Part shown: positions 1 through 7,775 of the stretch, one piece after another
How positions within the stretch are numbered: the stretch's first letter is position 1
Layout of the letters: each line of letters starts with the position of its first letter
Assembly (NCBI GenBank): GCA_040752915.1
Contig: JBFMHB010000019.1
Span: 1 to 45,707, forward strand
Source: Acidobacteriota bacterium
Lineage (GTDB): Bacteria > Acidobacteriota > UBA4820 > DSQY01
DNA length: 45,707 nucleotides
Reading direction: 5' to 3'
The notes under the pieces: model-generated
Databases searched by the model: none
Told to the model about the DNA's origin: nothing
The model's input: only the letters and a program-made list of their open reading frames with translations
Program-made: the position numbers and the translations under genes

Positions 1-1
1 G

Positions 2-2404
2 CCGCCCCGGGCGGCCTCGACCGCTCCGCCCTCCGCCCCTCCAAGGGAAGAGCCCAAACCTACACCCGCAGAGCCTCCCAAGCCTCCGGCCCCCGTGCCC
101 CCAGCGCCGCCCAAGGAGACCGCCAAGCCTGCGCCCGCCGAGCCCGCCAAGGCCGCCCCCCCGCCCGAGCCGCAGAAGGAGGCGCCCAAGCCCCCCGCCC
201 AGGAAGGCGTGGCCTTCGGAAACTACATCCTCATGGACAAGATCGCCGTGGGCGGCATGGCCGAGCTCTTCAAGGCCCGCCAGAACGGGCTGGAAGGCTT
301 CAAGCGGATCGTGGCCATCAAGCGGATCCTTCCCCACCTCGCCGCCAACCAGGAGTTTGTGACGATGTTCACGGACGAGGCCAAGCTGGCGGCCCAGCTC
401 AACCATCCCAACATCGGCCACATTTACGATCTGGGCAAGCTCGAGGACTCCTACTTCATCGCGATGGAGTACGTGGACGGGCGCGACCTCCGCACCATCC
501 TCAAGGAGCTCGACAACCATCAGGCCCGGATGCCCTACCGGGTGGCCGTGTTCATCGCCCAGAGGGTCTGCGCGGCTCTCCATTACGCCCACACCGCCAA
601 GGACGTGGACGGAAAGCCCATGGACCTGGTCCACCGGGACGTGTCCCCGCAGAACATCATCATCTCCACCACCGGCGAGGCCAAGCTGGTGGACTTCGGG
701 ATCGCCAAGGCCGCCTCCAAGGCGAGCCACACGCAGTCCGGCGCGCTCAAGGGGAAGCTCCTCTACATGTCCCCGGAGCAGGCCTGGGGCAAGACCATCA
801 ACCACCAGGCCGACATTTTCGCGCTCGGCGTGGTGATGTGGGAGATGCTCACGGGCCGCAAGCTCTTCTACGGCGATTCCGAAATGAGCATCCTGGAAAA
901 GGTCCGTGAGGCCAAGGTGGAGCCCCCGCAGAAGTACCGCGAGGACTTGCCCGAAGAGCTCGAGCGCATCGTGCTGAAGGCCCTGGGCAAGACCACCGAG
1001 GAGCGGTACCCCTCGTGCCAGGCCATGATGGCCGACCTGGAGCGGTTCGCGTACGACGAGTGGGAGACCCTTCCCTCGGCCTACGACGCCGCGGCCTTCC
1101 TGAACGGGTTCTTCCCGGACGTCTACAAGCGGGAGATCCTCGACAACCTCAAGAAGGAGCCCGAGGCCCAGGAGGGCAAGAGCGCCCGGGGAGGGAAGAT
1201 CCCCAAGTCCCAGCGCGGCCGGCCGGCCCCCCTGAAAAAGGACAAGGCGCCGGCTCCCGAGCCTCCGCCGGCGCCCGTCAAGGCCGAGGAGCCCCCCAAG
1301 GCCGTCCCGGCCCCCAAGGCGGTCCCGTCCGAACCCAAGCCGGCCCCCGCTCCCGCGGAGCCGAAGCCGGCCCCGGCGGCACCGCCCACGCCCGCCAAGA
1401 GCCTCGACGAGACGACGGGAAGCCGGATGTTCGGGGACGTGGTGGAGAAGCCCTCCGGCGGGATGAACAAGAACCTCCTCATCGGCGGAGGGGTGGCCGC
1501 GGCCATCCTGGTCGTTGTCGTCGGGTTCTTCGCTCTCCGCGGGAAGAAGCCCGCCGCCCCGCCCGTGCCCGAACCGACGGGAAGCCCGGCAGCGGCCGCC
1601 CAGCCCGGGCCCTCCGGCGCCTCCCCGGCCACCCAGCCGGCGGCCCCGCCGCCCGTGGTGGCGACCCCCGTCCCGGCGACCCCAGCCGCCGGAGCGCCCC
1701 CCGCCACGGAAGCCGAGATCGCCGCGGCTCGCCGGAGCGCCACGGGCGCCGTGAACGCCTTCAACAAGGCCGTGTCCGACCTGGAGCAGGCCGGGGCCGG
1801 TCAGTACGTGGCCGATTCCCTCGCCTCGCTCAAGCAGAGCCAGCAGAACATCCAGAACCTCATGCGGCGGGCGAAGACGCCCGAGGAGTTCAAGGCCGCC
1901 GAGGATGGGGCCAGGCAGGCGGTGACCCTCGCGGGACAGGTCAAGACCCAATTCGAGCAGGCGAAGGCCGCCGCGGACCAGGAGGCGGCGAGAAAGGCCG
2001 CCGAGGCGGAGGCCGCGCGCAAGGCCCAGGAGGAGGCCGCCCGTAAGGCTCAGGAAGAGGAGGCCGAGCGGGCCGCCCAGGCCGGGAAGATCAAGGCCGG
2101 CGACTTCGTGGACCTCTGGGCCGTGGACGTGAAGCCGCGCGAAACCAAGAAGGTGCCGGTGGCCTACACGCCCATGGCAAGGCAGAACAAAGTCCAGGGA
2201 ACGGTGTACGTGGAGGTCTCGATTTCCGAAACGGGTGACGTGACCGCCGCCAAGGTGGTGCGCGGGCTGACCCCCGACTACGGCCTCAACGACGCCTGCG
2301 TCCAGGCGGCCCTGCAAACCAAGTACTCCCCGGCCATCAAGGACGGGGTGCCCGTCAAGACGACGTTGACCTATCCTGTGGTCTTCAAGATCCAGAGCCC
2401 GTAG
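2..2404 (+). CDS. Membrane Ser/Thr protein kinase with C-terminal TonB-like domain (5' partial)
   Basis: The frame is open from the first bases of the window, so the true start lies upstream; a GTG at 95 sits inside a Pro/Ala-rich stretch without a ribosome binding site. A eukaryotic-type kinase domain spans about 215-1060: glycine loop (AVGGMAE), VAIK lysine, catalytic HRD at 632 (HRDVSPQN), DFG at 692 and the SPE motif of the activation segment. A Pro/Ala-rich linker, one membrane segment at about 1459-1535, an Ala/Glu-rich coiled coil at about 1960-2080 and a TonB-type C-terminal domain (about 2140-2400) follow. This topology puts the kinase in the cytoplasm and the TonB-like domain in the periplasm. 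The kinase and its family are certain; coupling to outer-membrane energisation is inference. The TonB-C fold is also used in proteins unrelated to transport. Confidence 0.9.
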   Translation, partial: PPRAASTAPPSAPPREEPKPTPAEPPKPPAPVPPAPPKETAKPAPAEPAKAAPPPEPQKEAPKPPAQEGVAFGNYILMDKIAVGGMAELFKARQNGLEGFKRIVAIKRILPHLAANQEFVTMFTDEAKLAAQLNHPNIGHIYDLGKLEDSYFIAMEYVDGRDLRTILKELDNHQARMPYRVAVFIAQRVCAALHYAHTAKDVDGKPMDLVHRDVSPQNIIISTTGEAKLVDFGIAKAASKASHTQSGALKGKLLYMSPEQAWGKTINHQADIFALGVVMWEMLTGRKLFYGDSEMSILEKVREAKVEPPQKYREDLPEELERIVLKALGKTTEERYPSCQAMMADLERFAYDEWETLPSAYDAAAFLNGFFPDVYKREILDNLKKEPEAQEGKSARGGKIPKSQRGRPAPLKKDKAPAPEPPPAPVKAEEPPKAVPAPKAVPSEPKPAPAPAEPKPAPAAPPTPAKSLDETTGSRMFGDVVEKPSGGMNKNLLIGGGVAAAILVVVVGFFALRGKKPAAPPVPEPTGSPAAAAQPGPSGASPATQPAAPPPVVATPVPATPAAGAPPATEAEIAAARRSATGAVNAFNKAVSDLEQAGAGQYVADSLASLKQSQQNIQNLMRRAKTPEEFKAAEDGARQAVTLAGQVKTQFEQAKAAADQEAARKAAEAEAARKAQEEAARKAQEEEAERAAQAGKIKAGDFVDLWAVDVKPRETKKVPVAYTPMARQNKVQGTVYVEVSISETGDVTAAKVVRGLTPDYGLNDACVQAALQTKYSPAIKDGVPVKTTLTYPVVFKIQSP

Positions 2405-2416
2405 CGAAGAAGAGGG

Positions 2417-2647
2417 ATGGAGGTGGCCGTGACCCTGACCGACAAGCAGAAGAAGTTCTACGAGGACGCGCACAAGCAGACGAAGGAAGAGATCAAGGAG
2501 ATCGACGCCCAGATCGAGGACGAGCTGGCCAAGGTCAAGGAGCGTCTGGCGGCCCTCCAGGAGGCCAAGAAGGCGGCCCTCCAGATGCACGCCGCCGCCT
2601 GCATGCGCCTGAGCCTGAAGAACGAGTTCGAGGAGGAAGCGGACTGA
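2417..2647 (+). CDS. Small coiled-coil protein of unknown function
   Basis: This encodes a 76-residue, highly charged, almost wholly helical protein with Glu/Lys heptads (residues 5-55). It has no signal peptide or membrane segment. It starts 13 bases after the kinase stop and is probably in the same transcript. Two starts are possible: ATG at 2417 has only a weak purine stretch, while an in-frame GTG at 2429 has GGAGG five bases upstream and would give a 72-residue protein. The second has the better ribosome binding site. I do not recognise the family; its position suggests a partner of the kinase, which is inference only. Confidence 0.6.
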   Translation: MEVAVTLTDKQKKFYEDAHKQTKEEIKEIDAQIEDELAKVKERLAALQEAKKAALQMHAAACMRLSLKNEFEEEAD

Positions 2648-2671
2648 CGAAGCCGGGGACGCGGGAGAGGC

Positions 2672-2688
2672 GGCGGGACGATCCCGCC
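2672..2688 (+). terminator. Possible terminator hairpin after the kinase unit
   Basis: A perfect 7-bp stem (GGCGGGA / TCCCGCC) with a CGA loop lies 25 bases after the coiled-coil gene and before the riboswitch. There is no T-run, so intrinsic termination is uncertain. Confidence 0.3.
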
Positions 2689-2725
2689 ACCGAGGCCCCC
2701 CCCGCGAGCCCCACATCCTCCGTCC

Positions 2726-2876
2726 GAGGTGCCCCTCCGGGGTGAAAAGGGAAGGCCGTGAAAATCGGCCGCGGCCCAGCCACTGTGAGCGGCGACGAAA
2801 GCGGCACGACGCCACTGCCCGCGTGAGGGTGGGAAGGCGCCGCGAGTAGGAAGACCCGCGAGCCAGGAGACCTGCC
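2726..2876 (+). promoter_or_regulatory. Cobalamin (AdoCbl-type) riboswitch
   Basis: The conserved B12 aptamer blocks appear in order: GGTGCCC near 2728, the GAAAAGGGAA segment at about 2743, GTGAAAATC, GCCACTGTGA, a second GCCACTG, GGGAAGG, GAGTAGG, and the B12 box AGCCAGGAGACCTGCC at 2861-2876. It lies directly upstream of btuF and should repress the B12 uptake operon when cobalamin is plentiful. Downstream, GGGACC (2929-2934) can pair with GGTCCC (2952-2957), which touches the btuF start codon. A further hairpin (CCCTC TCGG GAGGG, 2898-2911) lies between. With no T-run, a translational rather than transcriptional switch is likely; the pairing model is inference. Confidence 0.93.
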
Positions 2877-2957
2877 TCCAGGACGCACGTTGGGTTCCCT
2901 CTCGGGAGGGGGCCTCGCCGCGCGCCCCGGGACCCCCCGGATTGAAGGGAAGGTCCC

Positions 2958-3869
2958 ATGAGGCGCGCGCATTCGTTTTCCGATCCGGTCCCGCCGCAAA
3001 ACCCGTCCACGGGGAGATCGCCCCTCGGGGCTCTCGCCGCGCGCCTCCTCCCGGCGCTTCTGGCCCTGCTCCTGGCCTGCGCCCCAGGCGGCGGAACTCC
3101 CGCCGGCTCCACCCGATGGGTGAGCCTGGCCCCCAGCATGACGGAGATCCTCTTCGCGATCGGGGCGGGCCAGCAGGTGGCGGGCGTCTGCGAGCCGGCG
3201 GACCGCCCCCCGGAGGCGGCCTCCCTTCCCCGTGTGGCTTCCTGGGAGCGCCTGGACGTGGAGGCCGTTGTGGCGCTGAGGCCCTCGGCGTGCTTCACGG
3301 TCACCGGCATGCAGACGCCCTCGGCCCTCGCGAGCCTGGAACGCTTCGGGATCCCGGTCTACGCCTACCAGATGGAGAGCCTGGAGGACGTGTTCTCGGC
3401 GGTGGAATCGGTGGGAAGGCGCACGGGCCGGGCGGGGGACGGCCGGAGGCTGGCGGAGGCGTATCGGGCGCGGGTGAGGGCGGCAGGCCGGAGGCTCCCC
3501 CCCGGTCCCCCCGAGCGCGCCCTCGCGGTGGTGGGTCTGAATCCTCTCGTGGTGGCGGGCGGCCCGAGCTTCTTGACGGGGGTCCTGAAGGCGGCCGGCT
3601 TCGAGAACGCCCTCGGAGGCCGCGGCGAGGGTTATCCCGTCGTCTCTCTTGAGGATGCGGCGGCGGCGGCGCCGGATGCCGTCGTGTTCCCCGAGGGCGA
3701 GATGTCCCCGGAGGCCGTCCGCCGCTTTCTCGAACGGCTCCAAGAGGCTTCGGGCCGTACGGCCCGGGCCATTCCGGTGCCTGCGGACCTTCTGGTCCGG
3801 CCCGGTCCCGGGTCCGTGGAGGCCGTGGAACGGCTGGCCCGGCAGCGCAGGGCGGGGGGCGCCCCGTGA
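2958..3869 (+). CDS. btuF: Vitamin B12 ABC transporter, periplasmic-binding lipoprotein
   Basis: This 303-residue protein is a class III substrate-binding protein of the BtuF/FecB group. It starts with a signal peptide ending in a lipobox (LLLAC at about residues 35-39), so it is probably a lipoprotein anchored in the periplasm. The mature part opens with the family pattern VSLAPSMTEILFAIGAG and has the two-lobe organisation of periplasmic binding proteins. It delivers cobalamin to BtuCD. It is the first gene after the riboswitch, and its stop overlaps the btuC start by 4 bases (GTGA). The riboswitch supports B12 rather than iron-siderophore as substrate. The start at 2958 has a GAAGGGAAGG ribosome binding site. 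Confidence 0.9.
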   Translation: MRRAHSFSDPVPPQNPSTGRSPLGALAARLLPALLALLLACAPGGGTPAGSTRWVSLAPSMTEILFAIGAGQQVAGVCEPADRPPEAASLPRVASWERLDVEAVVALRPSACFTVTGMQTPSALASLERFGIPVYAYQMESLEDVFSAVESVGRRTGRAGDGRRLAEAYRARVRAAGRRLPPGPPERALAVVGLNPLVVAGGPSFLTGVLKAAGFENALGGRGEGYPVVSLEDAAAAAPDAVVFPEGEMSPEAVRRFLERLQEASGRTARAIPVPADLLVRPGPGSVEAVERLARQRRAGGAP

Positions 3870-4825
3870 ACCGCCGGGAAGGCTTCGCGCTCGCCCTCTC
3901 GGCCTGCGCCCTGGCGGTTTCCCTGGCGCTGGCCCTGGGGCTTTCCCTTCCCGGCGGGGGGGCGGAGTCCGCGCGCATTCTGGTCCACGTGCGGGTGCCG
4001 GAGGCCGCCGTGGCGCTCCTCGTGGGCGGGAGCCTGGGCCTCTCCGGGCTCCTCTACCAACTGGTTCTCCGGAACCCCCTGGCCGACCCCTACGTGCTGG
4101 GCGTGGCGGGCGGCGCCACCTTCGCGACGGTCCTCGTCCTCTTGTTGAGCGCGGGCACCGCCGCCATGATGGGCCTCGGCCTCCAGGCCGGGGCGGCCTT
4201 CGCCGGAGGCATGGCGACGCTGGTGGTTCTGATGCGTCTCTCCGAGGGGCGGACCGAGTCCCTCCTGCTCTGCGGCGTGATCGCCAACACGGCCTTCGCC
4301 GCGGGGGCGCGCCTCCTCACCGTCTGGCTCTCGCCCTCCGAAATCGCCACCGTAACGGCCTACCTCGTGGGCTTCGTCCCCACCCCCCCCTGGGTGGCCC
4401 CCGTCCTGCTCGCCCCTCCGGCCGCGTACGCTTTCGTCCGCTTCTCCCGGGCAGGCCGGGGGCTGGACCTCTTGTTGCTCACGGACGAGGAGGCAACCTC
4501 CCTGGGCCTGGCCGTGCGCAAGGTGCGGCGGGAGGCCCTCGTTCTCGCCACCCTCCTCGCATCGGCCTCCGTGGCGCTGTGCGGAATGCTGGGATTCGTG
4601 GGGCTGGTGGTCCCCCACGTGGCGCGCCTTCTGGCGGGCCACCGCCACCGCGCGCTCGTGCCCGCGTCCTTCCTTCTCGGAGCCTCGTTTCTGCTTGCCG
4701 CCCACGCCGTGGGAAAGGCCCTGTCCGGCGTGTGGTTCCTGCCCGTGGGGGTCTACACGACCCTCGTGGGCGCGCCGCTCTTCCTGTACCTCCTGGTCCG
4801 CTCCACCCGGAGGGCCTGGCCGTGA
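3866..4825 (+). CDS. btuC: Vitamin B12 ABC transporter, FecCD-family permease
   Basis: This 319-residue polytopic inner-membrane protein of the FecCD/BtuC family would form the homodimeric cobalamin pore. Family hallmarks include the early stretch RVPEAAVALLVGGSLGLSG, the LRNPLADPYVLG motif at about residues 69-80, and the GLVVPHVARLL segment at about residue 249, which contacts the ATPase. About nine to ten hydrophobic segments are visible. The GTG start overlaps the btuF stop, and its own stop overlaps the btuD GTG in the same 4-base way, so the three subunits are translationally coupled. Confidence 0.92.
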   Translation: MNRREGFALALSACALAVSLALALGLSLPGGGAESARILVHVRVPEAAVALLVGGSLGLSGLLYQLVLRNPLADPYVLGVAGGATFATVLVLLLSAGTAAMMGLGLQAGAAFAGGMATLVVLMRLSEGRTESLLLCGVIANTAFAAGARLLTVWLSPSEIATVTAYLVGFVPTPPWVAPVLLAPPAAYAFVRFSRAGRGLDLLLLTDEEATSLGLAVRKVRREALVLATLLASASVALCGMLGFVGLVVPHVARLLAGHRHRALVPASFLLGASFLLAAHAVGKALSGVWFLPVGVYTTLVGAPLFLYLLVRSTRRAWP

Positions 4826-5589
4826 TCCGCCTGGAAGAGGTCCGCCACGGGTATGCGGAACGCCCCGACGTCCTGAGGGGGTGTTCGTTGGAGGTGGCGG
4901 CCGGGGAGGTGGCGGCCGTGGCGGGTCCGAACGGTTCGGGAAAGAGCACCCTCCTCCGGGTGGCCGCCGGGGTCCTGGCCCCGCAGGGGGGGCGTGTTCT
5001 CCTCGACGGCCGTCTTGTCCCGGCGTGGCACCGGCTGGAACGGGCCAAGCGCCTGGCCTACGTTCCCCAGAGCCCCGTGCTCCCGCCCGAATGGACCGTC
5101 GCGGACCTGGTGGCCCTGGGGGACTATCCCCACCGCGAAAGGCCTCCGGCGCCGAGGCCGCTCCAGGAAAGGCTCGGGGAGGTGAAGGACCTGCTGAGTC
5201 TTGGAGAGGTCTGGTTTCGACGGGCGGGAGCCCTCTCGGGCGGGGAGGCCCAGCGGGTGGCCCTGGGCCGCGCACTGGTTCAGGACACGCCGGTCCTGGT
5301 CTTGGACGAGCCCGCTAGCCACCTGGACCTGAGCGGGCAGATCGCCCTCTTCCGGCTCCTCAAGTCCCTGGCCGGGAGGGGCCGGGCCGTCCTCCTGGCC
5401 ACCCACGACATCACCCTCTCCCTCCTCTTCGGCCACCGTCTGCTCATTCTGAACGGGGACGGGGTTCTGAAGCCCTTCCCCGAGGCGGAAGAGGCCCAGG
5501 GGCTCCTCCTTGAACGGGCCTTCGGCGTGCCCTTCGCGGGGATGGAGGTGGAAGGGGTGACCTGCTGGTATCCCAGGATCAACGCATGA
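4822..5589 (+). CDS. btuD: Vitamin B12 ABC transporter, ATP-binding protein
   Basis: This 255-residue ABC ATPase has Walker A GPNGSGKST, Q-loop VPQSP, signature LSGGEAQR, Walker B VLVLDEP and switch histidine ATHD. The frame is open far upstream, but the gene begins at GTG 4822, where it overlaps the btuC stop by 4 bases and follows a GGAGGG ribosome binding site. The reading frame before that point is a shadow of btuC. It couples ATP hydrolysis to cobalamin import through BtuC. Its last codons overlap an ATG at 5586, but btuB probably starts further on. Confidence 0.92.
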   Translation: MIRLEEVRHGYAERPDVLRGCSLEVAAGEVAAVAGPNGSGKSTLLRVAAGVLAPQGGRVLLDGRLVPAWHRLERAKRLAYVPQSPVLPPEWTVADLVALGDYPHRERPPAPRPLQERLGEVKDLLSLGEVWFRRAGALSGGEAQRVALGRALVQDTPVLVLDEPASHLDLSGQIALFRLLKSLAGRGRAVLLATHDITLSLLFGHRLLILNGDGVLKPFPEAEEAQGLLLERAFGVPFAGMEVEGVTCWYPRINA

Positions 5590-5654
5590 CCACGAACCGC
5601 CCGGGGACGCCCGGGCCCAGATCCGGCGCGAGAAGCGCGGAAGGAGAACAGACC

Positions 5655-7655
5655 ATGGCGGGACGGAGGGGAATCGCGGCGGCTCTTCTTCTGGGCGGGC
5701 TCTGGGCGGCGGCCCAACAGCCTTCTCGGTTGTTGGAGAACTACCAGACGGAGATCACCGTGTACGGGGAGCGGCTTCCCGGGGAGGAGAGGCAGATCCT
5801 CGACACGGCGGCCCCCGTGGTGGTCGTTTCCCGGGAGGCCATCGAGGCCTCGGGAGCGCGCACCCTCCAGGAAGTCCTGTCCCAGATCCCCGGCGTCACC
5901 CTGCACAACCAGACGGGGAACGCCGCCGAGAGCACGGTGGACGTGCGCGGCTTTCCGCAGGGGACGAGCCTGGCCATCTTCCTCGACGGCGTGCGGCTGA
6001 ACGACCTCCAGGACAACGCCGTCCGGTGGGACCTGATCCCGGTCGGGGACGTGGAGCGCATCGAAGTCTACTCCGGAGCGGCGGCGCCCCTGTACGGCGG
6101 GGGTGCTCTGGCGGGGGTCGTGAACGTCATCACGCGGCGCCGGCCCGGCTTCCCCCGCCTGGATCTTACGGCGGGGGCGGGGTCCTTCGGGGCCTGGGAG
6201 ACCCTGGTGCGCGCCTCGGGAAGCCGGGGTCCGGTGGAACTCTACGCGGCGGGCTCCCGCCGGGGCGAGCAGGGCTGGCGCCAGAACGACGGCCACCGCC
6301 TCGACGACGGGATCCTTCGCCTGAACGTCCAGCCCTGGGATGAGCACGAGTTTTCCCTGCTCCTCAAGTACTCCGGGGGAGCCCAAAGCGCCCCGGGCGC
6401 CCTGACGGGGGAAGAGCTGAGCCGGGACCGGGAGCAGACCCCCTTCAACCTGTACGACGGCACGCGGGGACGCCACCGACTGGCGGCCCTCGGGTACCGG
6501 GGGAAGGCGGGCGGGTGGAGCGTGGCCGGGCAGGCGTACGGCCGGTTCCACGACCGGGACACCCTCACGACGGGCCGATTCGGCTCCGGCTTCCTCGCTT
6601 CGGGCCGCGAGCGGCTGAGAGGGGCCACGGTCCAGGCCTCGCGGTCCGCGAGCTGGGGCGAGGCGGCCTTTTCCTTCAGCGGGGGCGCCGAACTTTCGCG
6701 GGGCACCTTCGAAGGCCGCGGGTCCTTCACGGACATCTTCGGAAAGAACCCTTCGCCGGCTTCGGACACGAGGACCCGCCAGCGGTCAGAGGGGGTCTAC
6801 GCCCAGGCCGAGGCGGCCCGTGGAGCGTGGCAGGCCCTCTGCGGAGTCCGGACGGACAGGGCCCGCTACGACTACACCGACCGGCGCGCTCCGTCCAACG
6901 ACGTCCGCCGGACCTTCCGGGAGACCACGTGGCGGGCGGGGCTCCTCTACCGGACGGGGGAGGCCTCCTCGGCCTTTCTGACCCGCTCTCAGGGATACCG
7001 CATCCCCTCGGTGGTGGACCTCTTCGCCTATCCCGGCTTCTCCTCCAATCCCGACCTCGAGTCCACCCGTTCCTCCGATTGGGAGGCGGGATGGCGGTAC
7101 CTCTCCCAGGGGCGCCGCTTCAAGGTGACCGTGTACCGGATGGAGATGCGCGACGAGGTGGTCTTCGTCCTGACGAACCCCCAGTGGTTCATCGGCCAGA
7201 ACCGGAACGTGGGCCGCTCCTTCCGGCGAGGCGTGGAGGCCGAGGCGGAGTGGCCCCTCCCCGCCGGCTTCCGCGCCTTCGCCTCGGGTTCCTACCAGGA
7301 CGCCGAGGTGACCGCGGGGCCCTACGCCGGAAAGCGCCTGCCCATGGTCCCGAGGGCCCAGGGCACGGCGGGCCTCCAGTGGAATGGCGGCGAATGGACC
7401 GTGCGCCTGGCGGCCACCTGGGTGGGCCCCCAGCTCCTCGACAACGACCTCACCAATCAACGAACTCCCCTCCCCGGCCATGCCGTGGCGGACCTTTCCG
7501 CCCGGTGGGCGCACCGGGCGCTCACGGTCGAGGCGGGGGCGTACAACTTCCTGGACAAGACGTACTCCGGACGCGGCATCACGAACGGGATGACCGACTA
7601 CTTCACGCCCTCCGCGCCCCGCTCCTTCCGCCTCGCCCTGACCTGGAGCTTCTAG
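5655..7655 (+). CDS. btuB: TonB-dependent outer-membrane vitamin B12 receptor
   Basis: From the ATG at 5655 this is a 666-residue TonB-dependent receptor. That ATG has an AAGGAGA site 8 bases upstream and opens directly into a signal peptide (MAGRRGIAAALLLGGLWAAA). The in-frame ATG at 5586 would add 23 hydrophilic residues before the signal peptide and is less likely. A TonB-box-like stretch (TEITVYGE) is followed by a plug domain of about 120 residues with the usual VDVRGF and GVVNVITRR motifs, then a barrel ending in a C-terminal aromatic (LALTWSF). Placement at the end of the riboswitch-controlled btuFCD operon argues for cobalamin as substrate. Substrate assignment by sequence alone would be weaker. 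Confidence 0.87.
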   Translation: MAGRRGIAAALLLGGLWAAAQQPSRLLENYQTEITVYGERLPGEERQILDTAAPVVVVSREAIEASGARTLQEVLSQIPGVTLHNQTGNAAESTVDVRGFPQGTSLAIFLDGVRLNDLQDNAVRWDLIPVGDVERIEVYSGAAAPLYGGGALAGVVNVITRRRPGFPRLDLTAGAGSFGAWETLVRASGSRGPVELYAAGSRRGEQGWRQNDGHRLDDGILRLNVQPWDEHEFSLLLKYSGGAQSAPGALTGEELSRDREQTPFNLYDGTRGRHRLAALGYRGKAGGWSVAGQAYGRFHDRDTLTTGRFGSGFLASGRERLRGATVQASRSASWGEAAFSFSGGAELSRGTFEGRGSFTDIFGKNPSPASDTRTRQRSEGVYAQAEAARGAWQALCGVRTDRARYDYTDRRAPSNDVRRTFRETTWRAGLLYRTGEASSAFLTRSQGYRIPSVVDLFAYPGFSSNPDLESTRSSDWEAGWRYLSQGRRFKVTVYRMEMRDEVVFVLTNPQWFIGQNRNVGRSFRRGVEAEAEWPLPAGFRAFASGSYQDAEVTAGPYAGKRLPMVPRAQGTAGLQWNGGEWTVRLAATWVGPQLLDNDLTNQRTPLPGHAVADLSARWAHRALTVEAGAYNFLDKTYSGRGITNGMTDYFTPSAPRSFRLALTWSF

Positions 7656-7775
7656 CGGATGAGGCCCCCCGCCGTGCCTCGCCTCGGGCCCGCACGCTCC
7701 TTGCGGTGGGTCCGCGGGGGCGTGCCAAGTGCCTGATGGGACTTCCGGCGCGATGGATGGCGGAGGTCGACCCTG

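Noticed and set aside
95-97. GTG as start of the kinase gene
   Set aside because: No ribosome binding site, and the same Pro/Ala-rich frame continues to the window edge.
5586-5588. ATG as start of btuB
   Set aside because: It would place 23 hydrophilic residues before a clear signal peptide; the ATG at 5655 has its own AAGGAGA site.
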